46,499 bases of DNA, from positions 1 through 46,499 of the forward strand of contig NZ_VMNW02000075.1 of the NCBI RefSeq assembly GCF_007713735.2, read 5' to 3'. Both the position numbers and the translations under genes were made by a program. A model generated the notes under the pieces. That model saw only the letters and a list, made by a program, of their open reading frames with translations. It did not search any database and had not been told where the DNA came from. The DNA comes from Amycolatopsis acidicola (GTDB lineage Bacteria > Actinomycetota > Actinomycetes > Mycobacteriales > Pseudonocardiaceae). Of the stretch, positions 25,656 through 32,520 are shown piece by piece. Numbering within the stretch: position 1 is the first letter of the stretch; every line of letters begins with the position of its first letter.

Positions 25656-26861
25656 TCACGGATCGCCCGCCCGCCCCAGGAGTTCGACCCGCAACGCCAG
25701 CCGCATCCCGAAACGGGCGTCCCCGTCGTCGAGCCTGCCGCCGAACAGCTCACGCAATTGGTGCAACCGGGCGCGCACGGTCTGCGGGTGCACCTGCAGC
25801 CGCTTGGCGATTTCCGGTGCCCCGCCCCGGGTTTCCAGCCACGCCAGCAAGGTTTCGCCCAGTCTCCGGCGCTGTTTGTCGCTGAGCGAGTCCAGCGGCT
25901 CCAGCGCGCGCCTGCTCAACTCCGCCGCCAGGAACTCCTCACCACCGAGCCACAACCGCGCCAGGTGGTCCACGCACCAGACGATCGGCGCCTCCGGGGT
26001 GCCGGCGCCGAGCCGGCGCAGCGCGCGGCGCGCCAGCCGATGGGCGGCCGCGGCGTCGGCGAGCGGCACGGTGGGGGAAACCGCCGCGCGCCAGCCGTTC
26101 CAGCGTCCGGTCAACGGCATCAGCTGGCCCTTGGGGTGGGTGGTCAGCAGGCAGGGCTCGCTGCTCTCCAAATCGACGAGCACGTCGTCCTCCAGCAGCT
26201 CCACCGGGAACTCGCCGGCGCCACTGGTGCGCTCCAGCGCGACCACCGCCGTCTCGGCCGGGAGCGCCCAGCTCGCGCCACGCGCCATGCCGTCCAGCGT
26301 CGCGGCGCTCGTGCGGCGGCCGGACAGCAGCAGCTCCAGCAGCTGCTTGCGGCGGCGCTCGATGGTGCCGCTGGCGAGGGTCTGGGTCTCGCTGTAGCCC
26401 TCCAGCGCGGTGGCGGAAAGCGCTTCCACGTACGCGAAGATGATCTCCGCCGCGTGCGCCAGCACCTGCGGCGACGCCCCGGCCCGGCGGATCACCGGCG
26501 CCACGTACTGCCACGCCACCCGCGCCCCGATGCGCGCCGCGGCCTGGAGTGAGTCGAGGCTGCGGCCCTCGATGAACTCCAGTCTGCCGCGGTTGCGGAA
26601 CAGCTCGACCCAGTCGTTGTGCGGCATATCGGGGTTGCCGATGCTGTCGATCACGTGCAGCACGGCCTGTTCGATGCTCTCGGCGAGCGCCTTGCCGAAC
26701 TTCCCGGTGAGCGGCCGCGCGTACGCGGGCACCGAGCGCTGCACCTCGTGCACGATCGCCGCGGCTATCCGGCCCGCGTGCGGCCGGAGCTGCACGGCGA
26801 GCCAGCGGGGTCCCGAGGCGAGCAGTTCGGCGTTGCGGTTCTCCAGCAGAGCGCGGCCCAC
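25656..26861 (-). CDS. PucR/CdaR-type regulator, paralogue of the preceding one
   Basis: 401 aa from a GTG start at 26861. It aligns along its length with the 24106 protein: VPAYARPLTGKFGKALAESI versus VPEYARPLEGPFGKTIVQGV, VHPQTVRARLHQLRELFG versus VHPQTVRYRMRQLEQLFG. The start is uncertain. The SD-like GAAAGG abuts the GTG. In another frame, ATG 26886 reads MITPDVVK and would join this protein if one A of the AAA run were absent. So the N-terminus may carry an indel. The 230-bp gap to the next gene contains no other supportable gene. Confidence 0.85.
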   Translation of the reverse strand: MGRALLENRNAELLASGPRWLAVQLRPHAGRIAAAIVHEVQRSVPAYARPLTGKFGKALAESIEQAVLHVIDSIGNPDMPHNDWVELFRNRGRLEFIEGRSLDSLQAAARIGARVAWQYVAPVIRRAGASPQVLAHAAEIIFAYVEALSATALEGYSETQTLASGTIERRRKQLLELLLSGRRTSAATLDGMARGASWALPAETAVVALERTSGAGEFPVELLEDDVLVDLESSEPCLLTTHPKGQLMPLTGRWNGWRAAVSPTVPLADAAAAHRLARRALRRLGAGTPEAPIVWCVDHLARLWLGGEEFLAAELSRRALEPLDSLSDKQRRRLGETLLAWLETRGGAPEIAKRLQVHPQTVRARLHQLRELFGGRLDDGDARFGMRLALRVELLGRAGDP

Positions 26862-27006
26862 CTTTCACGACGTCGGGAGTGATCATCGATGTTACGGTGC
26901 GCGGCCGGGCGTGCACAGGAAATCCCGGAAACCCCCGCGGGCGCCGGTTTCTTGTCACGCCGCGACGAAGAACCGGTCGCCGAGCTGTACTTCCCGTCGA
27001 AACGAC

Positions 27007-27037
27007 ACGAGGCCGCGGCGATCCGCCGCGGCCTCGT
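27007..27037 (-). terminator. Perfect 14-bp hairpin terminator after the sigma gene
   Basis: ACGAGGCCGCGGCG (27007-27020) pairs perfectly with 27024-27037 around a three-base loop. It lies 17 bp past the sigma factor stop. A second small dyad, GTCCACAGTGGAC (27036-27048), overlaps its edge and belongs to the recurrent GTCCA-N3-TGGAC family. Confidence 0.85.
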
Positions 27038-27053
27038 CCACAGTGGACTCCGG

Positions 27054-27995
27054 TCAGCCTGCCAGGTCCAGCAACGACTCCAGCGAGTCCGGCTCGCGCA
27101 GCCGGGTCAGCGCTTCGGCCTCCAGCTGCTTCACCTGCGCGCGCCGCAGGCCGACGTGGTCGGCCGTCTGCTGCACGCTGCGCTCACGCCCGTCCACAAG
27201 CCCGTACCGCAGCGTGATCACCTTCTTCGCCAGCGGCGGCAGGGTGTCCAGCGTCTCGCCGAGGCCGGCCGTCGCGGCCGCCCGGCCGATCACGTCGCCG
27301 ACCGGGTCCGCCGGGCCGCCGCCGACCAGGTCGCCCAGCGCCGTCTCGCCGTCGTCGCCGACCGGGGAGTCGAGGCTGACCGTGTCCCGGCCGATGCGCT
27401 GCAGCTCCAGCACGCGCTCGACCGACATCGCGGCCGCCTCGGCGAGCTCGGCCGCCGTCGGGTCGTGCGCCTGGTTCAGCCGCAGCGTGCGGTCCACCCG
27501 GTCCAGCTTGGCCAGCTGGTCGTAGGTGTGCTCGGGCAGCCGGATGGTGCGGGCCGCGATCGCGGTGCCGCGCTGCATCGCCTGCCGGATCCACCACATC
27601 GCGTAGGTGGAGAACTTGTAGCCCTTGGCGTAGTCGAACTTCTCCACGGCACGGATGAGGCCGAGGTTGCCCTCCTGGACCAGGTCCAGCAGCGGCAGCG
27701 CGCGGTGCCTGCGCTTGGTCGCCGCGGCGACCACGAGCCGCAGGTTGGCGCGGATCATGTGCTCTTTGGCCTTCGCCCCGTCCTCGGCCACGGCCGCCAG
27801 GTCCCGGCGGTCCACCCGAAGCTCCTGCTCCCCGGCATCGGCCCGCCGCAGCAGCTCGGCCGCGTACACCCCGGCCTCGATGCGCTTGGCGAGCTCTACT
27901 TCCTCGGTCGCGGTCAGCAGCGGAGTCGCGCCGATCGCGTCCAGGTAGAGGCGGACCGAGTCCGGCTCCTCGGTGAACCGTTCGGTGGTGGTCAT
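27054..27995 (-). CDS. RNA polymerase group 2 sigma-70 factor
   Basis: 313 aa. Region 1.2 (DSVRLYLDAIGATPLLTATE), region 2 with MIRANLRLVVAAATKRRHRA, the core-binding LLDLVQEGNLGLIRAVEKFD and the -10 melting motif YKFSTYAMWWIRQAMQRG, region 3, and region 4 (LPPLAKKVITLRYGLVDGRE and QQTADHVGLRRAQVKQLEAE). There is no long region 1.1 as in the principal HrdB, so it is an alternative RpoD-like sigma (SigB/HrdA-D type), probably for stationary phase or stress. The start has a purine-rich AAAGGGGG upstream. A strong hairpin follows the stop. Confidence 0.93.
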   Translation of the reverse strand: MTTTERFTEEPDSVRLYLDAIGATPLLTATEEVELAKRIEAGVYAAELLRRADAGEQELRVDRRDLAAVAEDGAKAKEHMIRANLRLVVAAATKRRHRALPLLDLVQEGNLGLIRAVEKFDYAKGYKFSTYAMWWIRQAMQRGTAIAARTIRLPEHTYDQLAKLDRVDRTLRLNQAHDPTAAELAEAAAMSVERVLELQRIGRDTVSLDSPVGDDGETALGDLVGGGPADPVGDVIGRAAATAGLGETLDTLPPLAKKVITLRYGLVDGRERSVQQTADHVGLRRAQVKQLEAEALTRLREPDSLESLLDLAG

Positions 27996-28061
27996 GTCGG
28001 TATCGCCCCCTTTCGCGGAGATCCGTACGAGTTCAACGACCGGGCAGGCGTCGGAATTCCG

Positions 28062-28991
28062 CTACTCGAGACCGTCCCGTTCCGCCCACTCCAGCAGGGT
28101 GTCCAGCGAAAACGCGGTGTCGTCGATCCCGGCGTGGAGGTCGCCGAGTTCGGCGAAGCGGGCCGGGACGGTGGCGATCGTGCATTCGCGGGGTTCGACG
28201 TCGGCCACCTCGTCCCACGTGATCGGCGTCGACACGGTGCCCTCGGGCACCCCGCGCACCGAGTAGGCGCTCGCGATCGTGTGGTCGCGCGCGTTCTGGT
28301 TGTAGTCCACGAACAGCAGCTCGGGGTCACGGTCTTTGCGCCACCAGGTGGTGGTCACGTCGTCGGGCGCGCGCCGTTCCACTTCGCGGGCGAAAGCCAG
28401 CGCCGCGCGGCGGACTTCGGTGAACCCCCAGCGCGGCTCTATGCGCACGTAGATGTGCAGGCCGTTACCGCCGGAAGTCTTGGGCCAGCCCGTGATGCCC
28501 AGGTCGTCGAGCACCTCGTGCGCGACCTCGGCCACCCGGCGCACCCGGCTGAACGGGCACCGGGGCATCGGGTCGAGGTCGATGCGCCACTCGTCGGGCT
28601 TCTCGGTGTCGGCGCGGCGGGAGTTCCACGGGTGGAACTCCACGGTGGACATCTGCACCGCCCAGAGCACGCTCGCCGGCTCCGTCACGCACAGCTCGTA
28701 GGCGTGCCGGTTGTAGCGCGGGAACTCCACGCGCACCGTCTCCAGCCACGGCGGCGCCCCGTGCGGGATGCGTTTCTGGTGCACCTTTTCGCCGCTCACG
28801 CCGGTCGGGTAGCGGTGCAGCATGCAGGGCCGCTCCCGCAGCGCGCGCACGATGCCCTCGCTCACGGACAGGTAGTAGTTCGCCAGGTCGAGCTTGGTTT
28901 CACCGCGCGCCGGGAAGTACACCCGGTCCGGATGGGAGATCCGCACCGTCCGGTCGCCGACCTCCAGCTCCACCGCGGAATCCTTCGCCAT
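28062..28991 (-). CDS. Stand-alone LigD-type polymerase/primase (PolDom)
   Basis: 309 aa, an archaeo-eukaryotic primase domain as in LigD but without ligase or nuclease domains. Motif I is RIDLDP with D138 and D140, motif II TSGGNGLHIYV with H179, and motif III LLFVDYNQNARDHTIA with D229. The N-terminal HPDRVYFPARGETKLDLANY is typical. In bacterial end joining such domains fill gaps with ribonucleotides; stand-alone forms occur in mycobacteria (PolD1/PolD2) and other actinomycetes. No Ku or ligase gene is in the window. It ends 66 bp before the sigma factor start on the same strand. Confidence 0.92.
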   Translation of the reverse strand: MAKDSAVELEVGDRTVRISHPDRVYFPARGETKLDLANYYLSVSEGIVRALRERPCMLHRYPTGVSGEKVHQKRIPHGAPPWLETVRVEFPRYNRHAYELCVTEPASVLWAVQMSTVEFHPWNSRRADTEKPDEWRIDLDPMPRCPFSRVRRVAEVAHEVLDDLGITGWPKTSGGNGLHIYVRIEPRWGFTEVRRAALAFAREVERRAPDDVTTTWWRKDRDPELLFVDYNQNARDHTIASAYSVRGVPEGTVSTPITWDEVADVEPRECTIATVPARFAELGDLHAGIDDTAFSLDTLLEWAERDGLE

Positions 28992-29043
28992 GTCCCCGAA
29001 ACTAGCCCGGAACCCGGTTTCCGGCTCGGGGACGAGGGCGCCG

Positions 29044-29625
29044 CTAGCGTTCGACGGCGGCGTCGAGCATCGGCCGCAGCTCGGTGACCACCGATTCGAG
29101 CGGGGCGGTGTCGCGGTGCGCGCGGGCGAGCACGATCGCGCCCTCCAGCGCGCTGATCATCAGCACGGCCAGCGATTCGCTCCGCGCGGCCGGGACTCCC
29201 ATCTCCCGCAGCGCTTCCGCGGTCGGACGCTGCCAGCCGGTGAACGCCTCGCTCGCCGCGTCCCGCATCCCGTCGCTGACCGCGGCGGTATCCACGGCGA
29301 CGGCCACCAGCGGGCACCCCATGCTGAACTCGTCCGCGACCAGTTCGTCCCGCCACTGCGCGACCATCGCCGCGAACAGCCGGCCCGGCGTCGGCTCGGC
29401 CATCTTCCGGGCGGCGCGGCGCACCCGGCGCGCGGCGTACCCGCCCGCCCAGGCGACGGCCTCGCTCACGAGTTGTTCCTTGCCACCGGGGAAATAGTGC
29501 TGCAGCGACCCGCGCGGCGCCTCGGCGTGCGCGACCACGTCGCGCAGCCCGGTGCCGCTGACGCCCTGGGTCCGGATCAGCTGCGCGGCGCTGAACACCA
29601 TCCGTTCGCGCGGCGATCTGGGCAT
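29044..29625 (-). CDS. TetR-family regulator (YxaF/LmrA-like)
   Basis: 193 aa. HTH: RERMVFSAAQLIRTQGVSGT then GLRDVVAHAEAPRGSLQHYF and PGGKEQLVSEAV. The APRGSLQHYFPGGKEQL motif and GCPLVAVAVD in the ligand domain are typical of the LmrA/YxaF branch that represses efflux or detoxification genes. ATG 29625 has GGAGGCGGAGCC upstream. An ATGAC-N4-GTCAT site lies 16 bp before the start, and two more lie in front of the GNAT gene, suggesting autoregulation and control of the pair. Its start overlaps the GNAT coding end. Confidence 0.9.
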   Translation of the reverse strand: MPRSPRERMVFSAAQLIRTQGVSGTGLRDVVAHAEAPRGSLQHYFPGGKEQLVSEAVAWAGGYAARRVRRAARKMAEPTPGRLFAAMVAQWRDELVADEFSMGCPLVAVAVDTAAVSDGMRDAASEAFTGWQRPTAEALREMGVPAARSESLAVLMISALEGAIVLARAHRDTAPLESVVTELRPMLDAAVER

Positions 29626-30125
29626 GGCTCCGCCTCCCTCATGACGGTTGTCATGGTAGCGGGCAGCCGCAGCAGGTAGTCGTCCTGGCCGCGCTCGGCG
29701 CCCGGCACGGCCCGGAAACCCTGTGCCCGCAACAGGCTCTTGGCCGGGAGGTTGTCGGCGAGCACGGACGCGTGCACCGTCCAGCCGGGCCAGCGTCCGC
29801 TCCGCCAGAGCCCTTCGGCGAGCGCCGTGCCGATGCCCTGGCGCTGCCACGGATCGGCCACCAGCAGGCCCAGGTCGGCTTCTCCCGGGGTCCGGCGCGC
29901 GAGGTTCGCGAGCCCGGCGGGGACGCCGCCCGCGAGCGCGAGCACGGCCGCCCCTTCCGGCGGGCCGGCCAGCAGGTACCGCTGGTAGCGGTCGAGCACG
30001 TCGAGCGGGTCGGGAGTGCCGCCGAGGAAGAACCTCCGGCCCAGACTGGCGCCGGAACAGGCGAGCACGACCCTGGCGAGCAGCGCCCGGTCGGCGGTCG
30101 TGCCCGCCAGCTCCCGGAACTCCAT
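29577..30125 (-). CDS. GNAT-family N-acetyltransferase
   Basis: 182 aa from ATG 30125 (MEFRELAGTT); ATG 30137 would add MTLV. The acetyl-CoA loop is VADPWQRQGIGTALAEGLW (Q/R-x-x-G-x-G/A), followed by LADNLPAKSLLRAQGFRAVP, the classic GNAT beta-5/alpha-4 segment. The substrate is unknown. An ATGAC-N4-GTCAT operator overlaps the start codon region, and no Shine-Dalgarno is visible. The C-terminus runs 49 bases into the TetR gene in another frame; this tail beyond YLLRLPA is unlike the family and may be read-through. Confidence 0.8.
   Translation of the reverse strand: MEFRELAGTTADRALLARVVLACSGASLGRRFFLGGTPDPLDVLDRYQRYLLAGPPEGAAVLALAGGVPAGLANLARRTPGEADLGLLVADPWQRQGIGTALAEGLWRSGRWPGWTVHASVLADNLPAKSLLRAQGFRAVPGAERGQDDYLLRLPATMTTVMREAEPCPDRRANGWCSAPRS
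29641..29654. promoter_or_regulatory. TetR operator ATGAC-N4-GTCAT, site 1
   Basis: The sequence ATGACGGTTGTCAT lies 16 bp upstream of the TetR start, inside the 3' part of the GNAT frame. Same arms as sites at 30124 and 30175. Likely autoregulatory. Confidence 0.75.
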
Positions 30126-30137
30126 GACGAGTGTCAT
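30124..30137. promoter_or_regulatory. TetR operator ATGAC-N4-GTCAT, site 2
   Basis: ATGACGAGTGTCAT overlaps the proposed GNAT start codon. Bound repressor here would block initiation directly. Confidence 0.75.
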
Positions 30138-30174
30138 AACACGGTTCTACCGCGCCACGGGGGTCCTCCGCACT

Positions 30175-30188
30175 ATGACAGCTGTCAT
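30175..30188. promoter_or_regulatory. TetR operator ATGAC-N4-GTCAT, site 3
   Basis: ATGACAGCTGTCAT is a perfect 14-bp palindrome between GNAT and the 39-codon ORF. It is 51 bp centre to centre from site 2, close to five helical turns, so the two sites could be bound cooperatively. Confidence 0.78.
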
Positions 30189-30204
30189 GAACCGGTTCAG
30201 CGCG

Positions 30205-30324
30205 TCATTCCCGGCCCCGCACGATGGTCGGCTCGAACTCCGCCTCGTCCCACCGGGGCTCTTCGGGGTCCTCGGGCCACGGTTCTTCGAGCGGGCCGGG
30301 GTTTCTGGGTTCCACGATGTCCAT
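30205..30324 (-). CDS. Small acidic proline-rich protein, unknown function
   Basis: 39 aa, not recognised. ATG 30324 has AAGGA at a normal distance; ATG 30330 is an alternative. The protein is about one third Glu/Asp and one fifth Pro, with LEEPWPEDPEEPRWDEAEFE in the middle and a basic end VRGRE. There is no Cys, signal peptide or membrane segment. Nearly all third positions are G or C apart from a few GAA and one AGA, which fits real coding. It is upstream of the GNAT-TetR pair on the same strand, with operator site 3 in between. Confidence 0.5.
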   Translation of the reverse strand: MDIVEPRNPGPLEEPWPEDPEEPRWDEAEFEPTIVRGRE

Positions 30325-30430
30325 GATCATTTCCTTACCGCGCGGAGGCACGACGAAACGGGATTGCCTCGTGGCGCGCCGGAAAACACCCCGGACCGGG
30401 GGATGCCGCGGGAGGGTGAACCGGTGCGTG

Positions 30431-30484
30431 ACCGGCCTAGTCCACGGGACAGGGAGTCGTGAAACTAGGCCGGTTCCCACAGCG
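30431..30484. repeat. 11-bp perfect inverted repeat in 348-bp intergenic region
   Basis: ACCGGCCTAGT (30431-30441) is repeated inverted at 30474-30484 with a 32-base loop. It sits in the divergent gap 30331-30678 between the 39-codon ORF and dinB. Apart from this and the SOS box, I see no gene or known motif in the gap. Confidence 0.5.
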
Positions 30485-30665
30485 CTTTGCTTGCACCGGT
30501 GGAGGCCTTCGGAACCGCGACCGTCTGGGAACCGGAGGGCCGGGCCACGTCCCAGACCCGGGTGCGGGCCGTGGCTTGCCTCAAAGGGTGGCGTGGCCGG
30601 GGCGTGCCCAGTAGGGCCGAAAGCCCCTGAATCTCCGCGGCGCCCGGAATTGTCGGTGGGCGATG

Positions 30666-30679
30666 CGAACATGTGTTCG
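30666..30679. promoter_or_regulatory. LexA SOS box upstream of dinB
   Basis: CGAACATGTGTTCG is a perfect match to the actinobacterial and Gram-positive LexA consensus CGAAC-N4-GTTCG. It ends on the first base of the proposed dinB start codon, so LexA binding would repress the polymerase directly. Confidence 0.88.
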
Positions 30680-31869
30680 TGAGCCTCGAAGGACCGATCC
30701 TGCACGCCGACCTCGACGCGTTCTACGCGTCGGTGGAGCAGCGTGACGATCCCGCGCTGCGTGGGCGCCCGGTGATCGTCGGCGGCGGGGTGGTGCTGGC
30801 GGCCAGCTACGAGGCGAAAGCCTGCGGGGTGCGCACCGCGATGGGAGGCGGCCTGGCGCGGCGGATGTGCCCGCAGGCCATCGTCGTGCCGCCGCGCATG
30901 GCCGCGTACAGCGAGGCGAGCCGCGCGGTGTTCGGCGTGTTCGAGCGGACCACGCCGCTCGTGGAGGGCATCTCGATCGACGAGGCGTTCCTCGACGTCG
31001 GGGGCCTGGCGCGGATTTCCGGGACACCGGCGCGGATCGCGGCCGTGCTGCGGCGTGAGGTGGCCGAGCAGGTCGGGCTGCCGATCACGGTGGGCGTGGC
31101 GCGGACGAAGTTCCTGGCGAAGGTGGCCAGCGGGGTCGCGAAGCCGGACGGGCTGCTGGTCGTGCCGCATGACGGGGAGCTGGCGTTCCTGCATCCGCTG
31201 CCGGTGGAGCGGTTGTGGGGCGTGGGCGAGGTGACGTCGGGCAAACTCCGGCGGCGCGGGGTGCGCACGGTCGGGGAGGTCGCCGCGCTGGGGGAGGCCA
31301 CGCTGGTGTCGATCCTCGGGCGCGGCGCGGGCAGGCACCTGCATGCCTTGGCGCACAACCATGATCCGCGCCCGGTGCAGCCCGGCAAACGGCGGCGGTC
31401 GATGGGCGCGCAGCGGGCGCTCGGGCGTGGCCGGCGTAGTCCCGCGGAGCTGGACGAGATCCTGGCCGGGCTGGTGGACAAGCTGGCCCGCCGGCTGCGG
31501 TCGGCGGGCCGGGTCTGCCGCACGGTCACGATCCGCCTGCGCTTCGCCGATTTCACCCGCGCCACGCGCTCGCACACGCTCCGCGGCGCCACCGACAGCA
31601 CGGAAGCGATCCTCGCCGCGGCACGGGAACTGCTGCGCGCGGCCGGGCCGCTGATCGAGGACTCGGGGCTGACCCTGCTCGGCGTCGCACTGTCCAATCT
31701 GGACTCGCACGGGGCGGTCCAGCTGGCGCTGCCCTTCGACGGCCCGGACACCACGGTGCTGGACGAAACCCTGGACTCGGTGCGCGACAGGTTCGGCGCC
31801 AAGGCGGTCACCCGCGCGATGCTGCTGCACCAGGAGGACAGGCCGAGCCTGCCCCTGCTGCCGGACTGA
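30679..31869 (+). CDS. dinB: DNA polymerase IV (Y family)
   Basis: 396 aa from GTG 30679; GTG 30673 would add two residues. An error-prone translesion polymerase. Palm motifs: ILHADLDAFYASVEQ with D11, and EGISIDEAFLDV with D101 and E102. The helix-hairpin-helix region (VERLWGVGEVTSGKLRRRGV) and little-finger domain (RRSMGAQRALG) follow. A likely beta-clamp-binding motif QLALPF is at 348-353. The perfect SOS box at the start shows it is a DNA-damage-induced gene. Length is normal for the family. Confidence 0.93.
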   Translation: MSLEGPILHADLDAFYASVEQRDDPALRGRPVIVGGGVVLAASYEAKACGVRTAMGGGLARRMCPQAIVVPPRMAAYSEASRAVFGVFERTTPLVEGISIDEAFLDVGGLARISGTPARIAAVLRREVAEQVGLPITVGVARTKFLAKVASGVAKPDGLLVVPHDGELAFLHPLPVERLWGVGEVTSGKLRRRGVRTVGEVAALGEATLVSILGRGAGRHLHALAHNHDPRPVQPGKRRRSMGAQRALGRGRRSPAELDEILAGLVDKLARRLRSAGRVCRTVTIRLRFADFTRATRSHTLRGATDSTEAILAAARELLRAAGPLIEDSGLTLLGVALSNLDSHGAVQLALPFDGPDTTVLDETLDSVRDRFGAKAVTRAMLLHQEDRPSLPLLPD

Positions 31870-31877
31870 GCCCAGTG

Positions 31878-32072
31878 TCAGCGGCGCGGGCGAACTGCCG
31901 GGCGCGGCGCGGGTCCCGGTTTGCGCCTGGGGTTCGCGGCGTAGTGCTCGGCCATGGACTTGATCCAGTGGTCGGCGCGGCGAACCGGCGGGCATCGATC
32001 ATCTCCGGCAGCGAGGCGACGTCGCTCGACTCGGGGGTAGGAGAGCGCCTCCGCCGCGTCCCAGCCCGTCAC
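31878..32072 (-). pseudogene. Small hypothetical gene with two compensating frame shifts
   Basis: The frame from GTG 32072 gives VTGWDAAEALSY at the start and DHWIKSMAEHYAANPRRKPG near the end, both with high G/C at third positions. The middle (about 31975-32035) has poor codon bias in this frame. It looks real one frame over, where it reads ESSDVASLPEMIDARRFAA. Dropping one C in the CCCCC run near 32035 and adding one base near 31975 would give one continuous 65-residue protein. Either the gene is decayed, or the window carries two indel errors. Family and function are not recognised. The remaining 32073-32235 shows no gene. Confidence 0.5.
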
Positions 32073-32235
32073 CGCGTGACCGGCCGCGGCCCGGGGCCTT
32101 GCCCGGTCGCCGAACGGCCCTCAAGCGGCCGGTGCTCGGACCCCAGGACTATCCCCGGATTCCACGCGAAGACGGTGGAAAAAAGTCACCCCTGGCGCGC
32201 CCCCAACCGGTAGCGAGCCTGCCGGAAAGCCCGGC

Positions 32236-32490
32236 TTACCTCAAATGCACCAGCACTTTCCCGTCGTTGCCGGGCGCCAGCTCCACGCGCTTGTACAGCT
32301 TCTTCAGGTGGGGCTGCTTCAGCGTGGCGAGCACCCGGTCCCTGAGCTTTCCGGAACCCTTCCCCGGAATGATCTCCAGCAACGGCACCTTCTGGCCCGC
32401 CGCGCGGAACAGGCCGTTGCGCACCGCGGTGTCGATGTCCCGGTCACTGCGGTAGACCGGGTGCAGATCCACGGTCAGCTTCTCCGGCAA
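32236..32490 (-). CDS. Smr-domain protein
   Basis: 84 aa, essentially one Smr (small MutS-related) domain: TVDLHPVYRSDRDIDTAVRN (the DLHP motif at 8-11), then VPLLEIIPGKGSGKLRDRVL. Smr domains nick or bind branched DNA or cleave RNA. The usual HGKGTG loop reads PGKGSG here, so the His is missing and nuclease activity is uncertain. It is 30 bp downstream of the MFS exporter on the same strand. Confidence 0.85.
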   Translation of the reverse strand: MPEKLTVDLHPVYRSDRDIDTAVRNGLFRAAGQKVPLLEIIPGKGSGKLRDRVLATLKQPHLKKLYKRVELAPGNDGKVLVHLR

Positions 32491-32520
32491 CGACGCTCCT
32501 CGGTAGGGAAACCCAGGCGG

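Noticed and set aside
25528..26397. Rightward ORF with a good GGGAGGAA ribosome site
   Set aside because: After about 40 codons it runs antisense through a solid PucR gene and is Ser/Arg-rich there. The first 40 codons show no family resemblance.
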